DNA of 5,652 nt from Candidatus Zixiibacteriota bacterium (GTDB lineage: Bacteria > Zixibacteria > MSB-5A5 > GN15 > JACZUZ01). Location of the stretch: the NCBI GenBank assembly GCA_022572905.1, contig JACZUZ010000154.1, positions 1 to 5,652 on the forward strand. The letters are read 5' to 3'. Made by a program: the position numbers and the translations under genes. Numbering within the stretch: position 1 is the first letter of the stretch; every line of letters begins with the position of its first letter. The notes beneath the pieces are model-generated. The model made no database searches. It worked only from the letters and a program-made list of their open reading frames with translations, and was not told the DNA's origin. This document shows, one piece after another, positions 1-5,652 of this stretch.

Positions 1-1
1 G

Positions 2-472
2 CCAAGCACGGACAAGACCCGACAGGCTATATTCAACATCCTCTCGCATGAAACGCCCGGGGCCCGGGTTCTGGATTTGTTCGCCGGTTCGGGAGCGCTA
101 GGAATTGAAGCGCTGTCGCGTGGGGCAAAATCAGCAGTCTTTGTCGATAAATCCTCGCCGGTGATTGATGTTCTAAAGCAAAATCTTAAATCTCTGGAGC
201 TTTCCGAGCGGGTAATTAATTCTGATTGGAAAAAGGCTCTCAAGTCTCTTAGCGATGCCGGTCTGGAATTTGAATTGATTTTCGCTGATCCGCCCTATGA
301 TGAATTCCCTCAAGAGGATGTGGCCGCCGTGATTGCCAAAGTTTCCTTGCTGGCTAGTGAAGGAATTCTTATTATTGAAAGCTCAGTCCGCGACACGCCC
401 GCTAGTTCGCTGACGTTGTTAAAAACACGCGTGTTCGGACATACCCAGATTTCATTCTATCATAAAGGATAG
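2..472 (+). CDS. rsmD: 16S rRNA (guanine(966)-N(2))-methyltransferase RsmD, 5'-truncated by window edge
   Basis: RsmD methylates N2 of G966 in 16S rRNA of the small subunit, using S-adenosylmethionine. The frame is open from base 2 and gives 156 residues ending at TAG 470-472. E. coli RsmD is 198 residues, so roughly 40 N-terminal residues lie off the left edge. The fragment opens with PSTDKTRQAIFNIL, matching the family's PT(S/T)DRVREALFNIL segment. The SAM-binding motif follows at fragment residues 22-34 (VLDLFAGSGALGI). The N6/N2-methyltransferase catalytic motif DPPY is at fragment residues 96-99 (bases 287-298). The TTG at base 77 falls inside the SAM motif, so it is not the real start. 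Next on the same strand is coaD, a frequent neighbour of rsmD in bacteria. The family call is firm; the true start cannot be seen. Confidence 0.95.
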   Translation, partial: PSTDKTRQAIFNILSHETPGARVLDLFAGSGALGIEALSRGAKSAVFVDKSSPVIDVLKQNLKSLELSERVINSDWKKALKSLSDAGLEFELIFADPPYDEFPQEDVAAVIAKVSLLASEGILIIESSVRDTPASSLTLLKTRVFGHTQISFYHKG

Positions 473-476
473 GGCC

Positions 477-534
477 GAAAGATATTGTCAGAAAGATTGT
501 CGGAGAGAATGTCAAAAGAATCCGGAAGAATCCA
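477..534 (+). repeat. Degenerate purine-rich 10-14-nt tandem repeats between rsmD and coaD
   Basis: Five successive units begin with G/A-A-A/G-A-G: 477-490, 491-502, 503-514, 515-524 and 525-534. The first three end in TTGTC or ATGTC followed by one base; the last two end in AATCC followed by one base. An A-run leads into the coaD start. The similarity is visible by eye but degenerate, and the tract is short. It may be low-complexity leader sequence with no function. I see no convincing -35/-10 pair in it. Confidence 0.35.
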
Positions 535-546
535 AAAAAATATAGT

Positions 547-1065
547 ATGAGAGCGACCAGAGGGAAAAATACGAAACGCCTTGCGATCTACCCCGGATCA
601 TTCGATCCGATCACGAATGGGCACCTCTCGTTAATCCAGAGAGCCGGCGCCATTTTCGATAATGTGACCGTAGTCATAGCCGACAATTCCGATAAGCGAA
701 CTCTCTTTAGCTTTGAAGAAAGATTGAAAATGGCAAAACAGGTGTTTCGCAAATATTCATGGGTTAATGTCGACGGACTAGTGGGACTCACCGCCAAATA
801 CGCCCAGAAAAATAAAGCCGTCGCCATCCTGCGTGGGATTAGAGCCGTTTCAGATTTTGAGTTTGAGTTTCAATTAGCCTTAATGAATAGAAAGATCGCA
901 CGAAACGTTGAGACTGTGTTTTTGATGCCGTCGCTATCATGGGTTTATCTTTCATCGACTCTGGTGAAAGACATTGCGCGTTATCAAGGTGATGTTTCAA
1001 CGCTTGTTCCATCTATTGTCAATCGAGCTCTTATTAAAAAATACGCGGAACTGAGAAAAAGCTAA
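547..1065 (+). CDS. coaD: Pantetheine-phosphate adenylyltransferase (PPAT)
   Basis: CoaD is cytoplasmic and transfers AMP from ATP to 4'-phosphopantetheine, giving dephospho-CoA, the penultimate step of CoA synthesis. The 172-residue product carries the nucleotidyltransferase signatures in order. PGSFDP is at 16-21, followed by TNGH at 23-26, the (T/H)xGH ATP-binding motif. NSDKRTLF at 47-54 holds the conserved lysine (K50). LRGIRAVSDFEFE at 95-107 holds the two substrate/ATP-binding arginines. YLSSTLVKDIARYQGDV at 134-150 corresponds to the ISSSLVKE signature. ATG 547 is the only conventional start before the first motif. It adds about ten basic residues compared with E. coli CoaD. The nearest Shine-Dalgarno-like sequence (GGAAGAA, 524-530) is too far upstream to be convincing. 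The stop codon TAA 1063-1065 shares its last A with the ATG of lysS. Confidence 0.97.
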   Translation: MRATRGKNTKRLAIYPGSFDPITNGHLSLIQRAGAIFDNVTVVIADNSDKRTLFSFEERLKMAKQVFRKYSWVNVDGLVGLTAKYAQKNKAVAILRGIRAVSDFEFEFQLALMNRKIARNVETVFLMPSLSWVYLSSTLVKDIARYQGDVSTLVPSIVNRALIKKYAELRKS

Positions 1066-2606
1066 TGAGCGATTCCAAACCAAATCAAATTTCTGAAAAA
1101 TCCTCCAGAGAAGAGGCCGCCGAAAAAGTAATAGTAAGTCCGGAGGAAACTTCGCGGCTTATTGAAACTCGCCGCGAAAAAGCGCGCCTGCTTCGCGAAA
1201 AAGGTATTAATCCATATCCGTACAAGTATGAGCGAACTCATTCCTTAGCCGACCTGCTGAAAAACTTTGACGCTCTTGAGAAAGATGGGACGAAAGTTCG
1301 TGTAGCCGGGCGTATGACTCTCAAGCGCGACATGGGTAAGAGCGTTTTTGCGGATATTCGCGATCAATCCGCGCGTTTTCAAATCTATGTAAAGCGCGAC
1401 TCTGTCGGGGAGGACTCTTTCTCTGATTTCAAAAAATATGACATCGGAGATATTATCGGGTTAGAGGGAACTCTCTTTGTCACCAGAACGGGAGAAAAAA
1501 CGCTGGCTGTGAGTTCAATTGAAATCCTCTGCAAAGCGCTTCACCCGTTACCGGACAAACACGCCGGACTGGTAGATAAGGAAATGCGCTATCGTCAGCG
1601 CTATGTTGATTTGATTGTGAACCCGGAAGTGCGCGATGTTTTTGTAAAGCGCTCGAAAATTGTGGCCGCTATCAGAGATTATTTTGCCGAGAAGGATTTT
1701 CTCGAAGTGGAAACGCCAATTTTGCAACCAATTTATGGCGGGGCCGCGGCGCGTCCATTTGTGACTCACCATAACACTCTCGATATGGAGCTTTATCTGC
1801 GCATCGCCGATGAGCTTTATCTCAAGCGCTTGATTGTTGGGGGATTCGAAAGAGTCTGGGAGTTGTGCAAAGATTTCAGAAACGAAGGCATGGATCGCCT
1901 CCATAACCCGGAATTCACAATGATCGAATGCTATTGGGCCTATGCGGATTATTTTGATATGATGAATTTTGTCGAGGAAATGTTTCGCTATGTATGCGCA
2001 AAAGCCCTGGGGACGCAAGTTGTAACCTACGAAGAAACTGAGCTGGATTTTTCGAAACCATTTGAGCGCATAACCATGCTTGGATCGGTTAAAGATGAAT
2101 GCGGCGTGGACCTATCTGAAATGAACTATGAAGAGTCGCTTAGCGAAGCCAGGAAAAAAGAAATTGACACCGACAGTCTTAACAACTGGGGACAGGTGGT
2201 CGAGGCGTTTTTTGAAAAATTCGTCGAGCCAAAATTGAGCGCGCCGACATTCGTGATGGACTTCCCCCAGGATATTTCCCCCCTGGCTAAGATACATCGT
2301 AGCAACGAAAGACTGACCGAGCGCTTTGAGTTATTTATAGCCGGGTTGGAATGCGCAAACGCGTTTTCGGAATTAAACGACCCGGACGATCAGCGCGACA
2401 GATTTTTGGCAATGGTTGAAGGCGCGAAGAAGGGTGAAAAAGAAACTCCGAATACATATGACGCCGATTTCATAACCGCGCTTCAATACGGAATGCCCCC
2501 AACCTCGGGGCTGGGATTTGGCGTTGACAGAATGGTTATGATATTGACCGACCAGCGCAATATCCGCGATGTTCTCTTCTTTCCGCAAATGCGCCCCGAG
2601 GCTTAA
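1065..2606 (+). CDS. lysS: Lysine--tRNA ligase, class II
   Basis: LysS charges tRNA-Lys with lysine using ATP, in the cytoplasm as a homodimer. The 513 residues match the family's usual ~490-510. After a charged tail (1-30) comes the N-terminal helix TRREKARLLREKGINPYP, then an anticodon-binding OB-fold at about 77-155 (VRVAGRMTLKRDMGKSVFADI). The YRQRYVDLIVNPEVR linker is at 176-190. The class II catalytic core follows: motif 1 near 198-222 with the invariant proline in VETPIL; motif 2 with FRNEG at 271-275 and HNPEFTMIE at 280-288; and motif 3 GLGFGVDR at 482-489, followed by IRDVLFFPQMRP. The lysine-site segment LECANAFSELND (428-439) differs mildly from the usual REIANGFSELND but keeps E and N. 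The start overlaps the coaD stop by one base, which suggests translational coupling. A weak GAG (1053-1055) precedes it. Confidence 0.98.
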   Translation: MSDSKPNQISEKSSREEAAEKVIVSPEETSRLIETRREKARLLREKGINPYPYKYERTHSLADLLKNFDALEKDGTKVRVAGRMTLKRDMGKSVFADIRDQSARFQIYVKRDSVGEDSFSDFKKYDIGDIIGLEGTLFVTRTGEKTLAVSSIEILCKALHPLPDKHAGLVDKEMRYRQRYVDLIVNPEVRDVFVKRSKIVAAIRDYFAEKDFLEVETPILQPIYGGAAARPFVTHHNTLDMELYLRIADELYLKRLIVGGFERVWELCKDFRNEGMDRLHNPEFTMIECYWAYADYFDMMNFVEEMFRYVCAKALGTQVVTYEETELDFSKPFERITMLGSVKDECGVDLSEMNYEESLSEARKKEIDTDSLNNWGQVVEAFFEKFVEPKLSAPTFVMDFPQDISPLAKIHRSNERLTERFELFIAGLECANAFSELNDPDDQRDRFLAMVEGAKKGEKETPNTYDADFITALQYGMPPTSGLGFGVDRMVMILTDQRNIRDVLFFPQMRPEA

Positions 2607-2664
2607 GCGCCGGGAATCCACCCCATGGGCGGGCCAACCGGCCTATAGGACTGGAGAAAGTAGT
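2607..2664 (+). other. GC-rich intergenic stem-loop after lysS, with RBS of the next gene
   Basis: This 58-nt gap can fold. GCCGG at 2609-2613 pairs with CCGGC at 2638-2642. Inside, CCACCC (2618-2623) pairs with GGGCGG (2627-2632) with one A-C mismatch, closing a CAT loop. CCCATGGG at 2622-2629 is also an 8-bp palindrome. No T-run follows on the plus strand, so it is not a standard intrinsic terminator and read-through into the next gene is likely. At the 3' end, GGAG at 2653-2656 lies 8 nt before ATG 2665. This is the best Shine-Dalgarno sequence in the window and decides that start. Confidence 0.4.
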
Positions 2665-3669
2665 ATGATCAAGAGCAAGAAAGGGAAAGTGATCGTGGCT
2701 GTCGGTGTTTCAATTCTGATAATCGCGGCTTATGTTGGATTCACGAAATACTACGAGTATTACGAGGAACGCCATTTAAGAAGAGCAGATGCCCATTTAA
2801 TGGTGGACGACAGGCTGCAAGCGATTTCAGCACTCAAAGCTCATGTACTTGAACATCCAGACTCGTTTTTCCCGAAACTTAGGCTCGCTTGTCTCATAGG
2901 AATGGTAGGTGACCCTGAGTCTGCTCTTCGAATTGTCAACGATGCGGGTAGGCGATCGTACACGGGGGACATTACTAAATTGTCATATTACGGCAGTAAA
3001 GGGCCGTCGGCATATATCACTGAGGCACTCAAAGTATTAAAGGAAAACGCGATTGAAGCAATCGAACTCGATCGTAAAACGGCAAGGTCATACGCATCTC
3101 TATCAATAGAGTTAGCTGAGTCACACCCCATTTTGACCTACGAAGGTCTAAACTCATACGATTCTGCATCATCATATTACAATCTACTCTTCTCTTATCG
3201 CGATCTGTGCGAAGCGAGAGCATTAAGTTGTTTCGTCGAATGGTTAGATAGTAAGTTCGCCGTTGTCTATAATTATTTTAGATCGACAATTGATGAACGG
3301 GTATCTGATTTAGATAGCTTGTTCTACAGTTCTGAGTCTGACTGGTATTACTACAGTGAATTGTCCAGCTTAGTTGGTGGCGTAGCAAGCAAGAGATTTA
3401 GCAATGAAGATTGGGATGGCGCTTATAAGGCATATGAATTTCAGCGCGACTGCTATATCGCTTGTATACGTAAAGACACGCCCGATTCTAAGAAATCGTA
3501 TTATCTCAGTTTTGCCGGCGAGCCGCAGTATAATATGGCGATTAGCAAATACAATGCAGGTGATTATGTGAATGCGCGAAATGAACTAAAGAAACTCAAG
3601 AATAACCATAGACGATATGTCGAAACAAACGATAGCGAATTAAGAAAGCTTGAAGAATTGTTAAATTAG
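2665..3669 (+). CDS. Unrecognised membrane-anchored, tyrosine-rich protein with TPR-like helical repeats
   Basis: I do not recognise this 334-residue protein. The N terminus is lysine-rich (MIKSKKGK), followed by a hydrophobic segment at about 9-26 with no lipobox cysteine. This fits a signal anchor with the bulk outside the cytoplasm. A TPR-like pair of helices follows at about 37-95: ADAHLMVDDRLQAISALKAHVLEHP, then PKLRLACLIGMVGDPESALRIV. Another TPR-like unit is at 287-314 (YNMAISKYNAGDYVNARNELKKL). The middle is helical in character but matches nothing I know. I count about 30 tyrosines (~9%), with clusters at 29-33 and 228-230. A longer frame opens at ATG 2569 inside lysS. I reject that start because 2665 has GGAG 8 nt upstream and gives a clean anchor. 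Hand-counted lines reach 35-40% GC in the middle versus about 48-52% in lysS, which would suit acquisition. The stop TAG 3667-3669 lies in the left arm of the adjoining repeat. TPR folds usually mediate protein contacts; no specific function is claimed. Confidence 0.83.
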   Translation: MIKSKKGKVIVAVGVSILIIAAYVGFTKYYEYYEERHLRRADAHLMVDDRLQAISALKAHVLEHPDSFFPKLRLACLIGMVGDPESALRIVNDAGRRSYTGDITKLSYYGSKGPSAYITEALKVLKENAIEAIELDRKTARSYASLSIELAESHPILTYEGLNSYDSASSYYNLLFSYRDLCEARALSCFVEWLDSKFAVVYNYFRSTIDERVSDLDSLFYSSESDWYYYSELSSLVGGVASKRFSNEDWDGAYKAYEFQRDCYIACIRKDTPDSKKSYYLSFAGEPQYNMAISKYNAGDYVNARNELKKLKNNHRRYVETNDSELRKLEELLN

Positions 3670-3802
3670 TCTTGTAGGTCGAAATCCCTTGCGGGCTGGG
3701 TGGCCCACCTTTCAGGTGGGATTCTATGTTTCAGCACATACAACAAATAGTCAAGACCACGTGAGCGTGTAACACGCTCTGGGTCTTGACCTACAAAGAC
3801 TA
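3667..3802. repeat. 136-bp MITE/REP-like structured element with terminal inverted repeats
   Basis: The ends form an inverted repeat: TAGTCTTGTAGGTC at 3667-3680 and GACCTACAAAGACTA at 3788-3802, identical in complement except for one extra A on the right. The interior is packed with hairpins. CCCACCT (3704-3710) pairs with AGGTGGG (3714-3720) around TTC. TATGT (3725-3729) pairs with ACATA (3736-3740). A long stem at 3750-3790 joins GTCAAGACC to GGTCTTGAC and contains GAGCGTG/CACGCTC. A minor CCC/GGG pairing sits at 3686-3695. The outermost bases are TA on both sides, which could be a TA target duplication. The element fills the gap between two converging genes, a typical refuge for non-autonomous repeats. 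It encodes no plausible transposase. Only one copy is in the window, so its dispersed nature is inferred. Confidence 0.6.
3739..3790 (-). terminator. Candidate rho-independent terminator for the minus-strand genes, within the repeat element
   Basis: Read on the minus strand, GTCAAGACC (3790-3782) and GGTCTTGAC (3758-3750) form a perfect 9-bp outer stem. A 7-bp inner stem GAGCGTG/CACGCTC lies within it, with a 3-nt loop (3770-3772) and a small asymmetric internal loop. The following bases read TATTTGTTGTA, which is moderately U-rich. It lies about 30 nt after the PASTA gene stop. The U tract is interrupted, so efficiency is uncertain. On the plus strand the same hairpin is followed by CTACAAAG and would not be a standard terminator. 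Confidence 0.35.
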
Positions 3803-3819
3803 TGAAATTCGCTAACGGA

Positions 3820-4632
3820 CTACTCAACGCTGGAAACGACCAGATCAATTTCCTCGCCCACGTCCAATTCAGTAGCCTCGTCTTCGGATTGCTCTAACAC
3901 AGTTTCCGGCAGTACATTTTCATTGAGGCGATACTTTACCACTCCAACGCGCAATGATTTTTTCCCCAATAATCTTATGGCTTCCTGTAATTGCATTCCC
4001 ACCACATTGGGCATATAGCTAATCTGCAGACCGCGTCCGCGGTTTACCATGATACTCACCTTTGAGCCCATCTTAACTGTGTCGCCCGGTGATGGAAAAC
4101 TAAAGACAACCACTTTTTCCGGCAATGTGTCTGTGTAGGTCCAGGCGATATCTCCGATTCGGAGGCCCGATGTTTCCAGATCCAGCTTGGCCTGGCGAAC
4201 CGAAATCCCCGCCACCTGCGGAATGCGGACATATTTCTCGCCCAGGGACGCTACGGTTTTGATTATCCGTCCGGATTTGACCTTTGTCCCGGCCATCGGG
4301 TATTGAGTGAGCGCGGTTCCCTCCGGATAAGAAGGATTGTATTCTTCGGAAGTTATCTCAAGCGATAATCCGTATTCCTCAAGAATCTCTTCGGCTTCGG
4401 CTGTTGTCAGGCCAATTATATTGGGAAGTTCAAACTCTGTATTCTGACGGGTTACAATCGGCATAACTACGTTATCAAAAATTACAAAAAGAGCGGCGCA
4501 ACTGATAAAGACATAAAGTAATCGCCGCAAAATGAGCGCTCGATCCCCAGCTACAGAATTATTTTCAGGCTGTTTTTCTTCCTGATTTGAATCAGAAGTT
4601 TTTTGGAATTTTGGAAACTGAATCATCACCAC
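3820..4632 (-). CDS. Single-pass membrane protein with three PASTA domains, no kinase domain
   Basis: The 270-residue product has a short polar cytoplasmic N terminus (1-36), then a membrane segment at about 38-60 (LLYVFISCAALFVIFDNVVMPIV). Three extracytoplasmic PASTA repeats follow, at about 66-132, 135-199 and 205-267. Each begins with a P-x-(I/V)-x-G hallmark and a conserved alanine five residues later (LPNIIGLTTAEA, IPQVAGISVRQA, MPNVVGMQLQEA). The first two carry the late turn before the last strand (YPMAGTKVKSG, PSPGDTVKMGS). PASTA domains bind peptidoglycan fragments or muropeptides in Ser/Thr kinases and penicillin-binding proteins. Neither catalytic domain is present, so an envelope-binding or scaffolding role is inferred. 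The start is ambiguous: GTG 4632, GTG 4629 and ATG 4626 are consecutive codons. GGAG at 4648-4645 suits GTG 4632 best, with a long 12-nt spacer. The gene lies downstream of rsmB on the same strand. Confidence 0.92.
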   Translation of the reverse strand: MVMIQFPKFQKTSDSNQEEKQPENNSVAGDRALILRRLLYVFISCAALFVIFDNVVMPIVTRQNTEFELPNIIGLTTAEAEEILEEYGLSLEITSEEYNPSYPEGTALTQYPMAGTKVKSGRIIKTVASLGEKYVRIPQVAGISVRQAKLDLETSGLRIGDIAWTYTDTLPEKVVVFSFPSPGDTVKMGSKVSIMVNRGRGLQISYMPNVVGMQLQEAIRLLGKKSLRVGVVKYRLNENVLPETVLEQSEDEATELDVGEEIDLVVSSVE

Positions 4633-4789
4633 TGTTCTGTTTTTCTCCGCTTTTTCGTCTCCGTCGATGAAACGCGTTCAAGAAGTCCTTCCAGCTCTCG
4701 TCCCGGCTCTACACAGATTATTATACGATTTCTCGACCGTTTGTGATTCCTAAAACTCTCGGGGTCACAAAGATCGTGAATCCAAAATA
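4633..4789 (-). promoter_or_regulatory. rsmB-PASTA spacer with candidate -10 box and inverted repeat
   Basis: This 157-nt spacer contains TATAAT at 4725-4720 on the minus strand, about 88 nt before the PASTA gene start. The bases at -35 spacing (AATCAC and neighbours) do not match TTGACA, and there is no TGn extension. Just upstream, TTTGTGA (4740-4746) and TCACAAA (4765-4771) form a 7-bp inverted repeat separated by 18 nt, where an operator could sit. Both signals are short and could be chance. They allow the PASTA gene to be transcribed separately from rsmB. No coding frame with a good start is visible in the spacer. Confidence 0.25.
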
Positions 4790-5652
4790 TCAGTTGGGAC
4801 GAAGTTTCAATCGCGCCGCAAACGCCCCGTCGAGACCGGGAATATTTGGATAAGTCTTCAGAAATCCGCGCTCGGATACGACGCGCTTGTCCCAGAATTT
4901 TTTCGCTGATTCCAGCTGGAACTCTTTGTGACTCAACAAGAATTCCTCGACAACCTGATCGTTTTCCTCACGAATAATAGAGCAAGTGGAGTAAACCAGT
5001 ATTCCTCCCGGACTGACCAGAGACGCGGCGTGATCGAGCATGCGCTTTTGAATCCGCTTCATTTGAGTTATGTCTTCTGGCTTTTTCACCCAGCGCAAAT
5101 CGGCGTGCTTGCCCGCATTGCCCCATCCGGTGCAGGGCGGGTCCACCATCACGCGCTCGAATTTCTTCGTCGCCGCAAAATCATTGGCGTCGCAGGATAC
5201 GGGTGAGACGTTTTTTATTCCCAGACGCTCACAATTTTCGACCAGTAATTTGAGCCTTTTGCGGGATTTGTCTACGGCGGTTATATTTCCCTTGCCGCGC
5301 ATGCGCGAGGCGGCATAGGTTGTCTTTCCCCCAGGCGCGGCGGCCAAATCGAGAACATTCATACCCGGTCGGGGATTGAGAAGCCGCACCGGCATTCCGG
5401 CCGATTGATCCTGAATATAGATTTTCCCATCGTCAAGTATTTTACGCACCGGTTCCAGTGAGCCTTCTACAATTGTGAAATATTCTTCGAGAAATTCACC
5501 CTTTTTGTAATTGACTTTCGCCTGCTTCAAAACTTTTTCGACTTTATCGGGATCGGATTTCAAATAGTTTACACGAATAGTCAAACCGGGCGGTTGATTC
5601 ATGGAATCAAGTAAGCTCTCTGTTCTCTCAATTCCGAATTCTCTCAGACAAT
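4790..5652 (-). CDS. rsmB: 16S rRNA (cytosine(967)-C(5))-methyltransferase RsmB, 5'-truncated by window edge
   Basis: RsmB methylates C5 of C967 in 16S rRNA using SAM. The frame is open to the right edge, giving 286 visible residues. The ATG at 5602 is internal: residues before it (CLREFGIERTESLLDS) continue the family pattern into NQPPGLTIRVN, matching the usual N(N/E)PPPLTLRVN linker before the catalytic domain. Full RsmB is about 430-450 residues, so the N-terminal NusB-like RNA-binding domain lies outside the window. Counting from ATG 5602, the SAM motif LDLAAAPGGKTT is at 84-95. Motif IV is VDPPCTGWG at 152-160 (usual DAPCSGTG) followed by HADLRW. Motif VI is YSTCS at 204-208. Both cysteines of the m5C mechanism are present. 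RsmF/NOP2-type relatives share this core, but the PPLTLRVN linker favours RsmB. The stop is TGA 4792-4790. Confidence 0.94.
   Translation of the reverse strand, partial: CLREFGIERTESLLDSMNQPPGLTIRVNYLKSDPDKVEKVLKQAKVNYKKGEFLEEYFTIVEGSLEPVRKILDDGKIYIQDQSAGMPVRLLNPRPGMNVLDLAAAPGGKTTYAASRMRGKGNITAVDKSRKRLKLLVENCERLGIKNVSPVSCDANDFAATKKFERVMVDPPCTGWGNAGKHADLRWVKKPEDITQMKRIQKRMLDHAASLVSPGGILVYSTCSIIREENDQVVEEFLLSHKEFQLESAKKFWDKRVVSERGFLKTYPNIPGLDGAFAARLKLRPN

Noticed and set aside
477..534. CRISPR-like array
   Set aside because: The units are 10-14 nt, contiguous and degenerate, with no spacers and no cas genes nearby.
1548..2018. Long minus-strand open frame inside lysS, and similar antisense frames inside coaD and rsmB
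   Set aside because: They lie opposite strongly conserved catalytic motifs of the sense genes, show no recognisable domains and have no ribosome binding context. They are shadows.
2569..2664. Upstream ATG 2569 as start of the TPR-like protein, overlapping lysS
   Set aside because: It would add 32 residues from the out-of-frame end of lysS and place a poor, arginine-rich stretch before the membrane anchor. ATG 2665 has a proper GGAG at 8-nt spacing.
3666..3848. 60-codon minus-strand open frame across the gap between the converging genes
   Set aside because: It lies almost entirely within the inverted-repeat element and begins inside the end of the PASTA gene in another frame. Its composition is dictated by hairpin sequence and no domain is visible. 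It is best read as a spurious frame of the repeat.
4740..4771. CRP-type operator (TGTGA...TCACA)
   Set aside because: The half-sites match, but the spacer between TGTGA and TCACA is 18 nt instead of the 6 nt CRP requires.
4790..5602. ATG at 5602 as the true start of rsmB (270-residue protein)
   Set aside because: The frame stays open to the window edge, and the residues upstream fit the RsmB linker. A start at 5602 would remove the NusB-like domain for no reason.

Overview
This is an ordinary bacterial chromosomal segment. It carries five recognisable genes and one unrecognised membrane-anchored gene, in two converging blocks. The proteins are bacterial in type. The linkage of rsmB to a kinase-less PASTA protein, together with weak Shine-Dalgarno sequences before several genes, loosely suggests an uncultured FCB-group lineage (Zixibacteria-like). 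That placement is an impression from gene order, not something the window proves.

Plus-strand block, 1-3669. The 3' part of rsmD (16S rRNA m2G966 methyltransferase) enters from the left edge. After a 74-nt purine-rich gap come coaD (coenzyme A biosynthesis) and lysS (class II lysyl-tRNA synthetase). These two share one base in a TAATG stop/start junction, so they are almost certainly co-transcribed. A 58-nt GC-rich gap follows, then a 334-residue protein with one N-terminal membrane anchor, TPR-like helical pairs and about 9% tyrosine. I cannot name it. Parts of it are more AT-rich than lysS, so it looks like an accessory gene appended to a housekeeping operon.

Convergence point, 3667-3802. 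The whole gap between the converging blocks is filled by a 136-bp structured element. It has 14/15-nt terminal inverted repeats and at least three internal hairpins. It resembles a dispersed MITE/REP-like repeat. Its left arm supplies the TAG stop codon of the TPR-like gene, and its largest hairpin could terminate transcription of the minus-strand genes.

Minus-strand block, 5652-3820. rsmB (16S rRNA m5C967 methyltransferase) runs off the right edge, so its N-terminal NusB-like domain lies outside the window. A 157-nt spacer follows, with a candidate -10 box and a 7-bp inverted repeat. The last gene encodes a single-pass membrane protein with three extracytoplasmic PASTA domains and no kinase domain.

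The shared theme is translation and ribosome maturation (rsmD, lysS, rsmB), with CoA synthesis and an envelope protein alongside. I see no CRISPR array, tRNA, rRNA, complete insertion sequence or defence system. The structured repeat and the orphan TPR-like protein are the parts most worth a second look.
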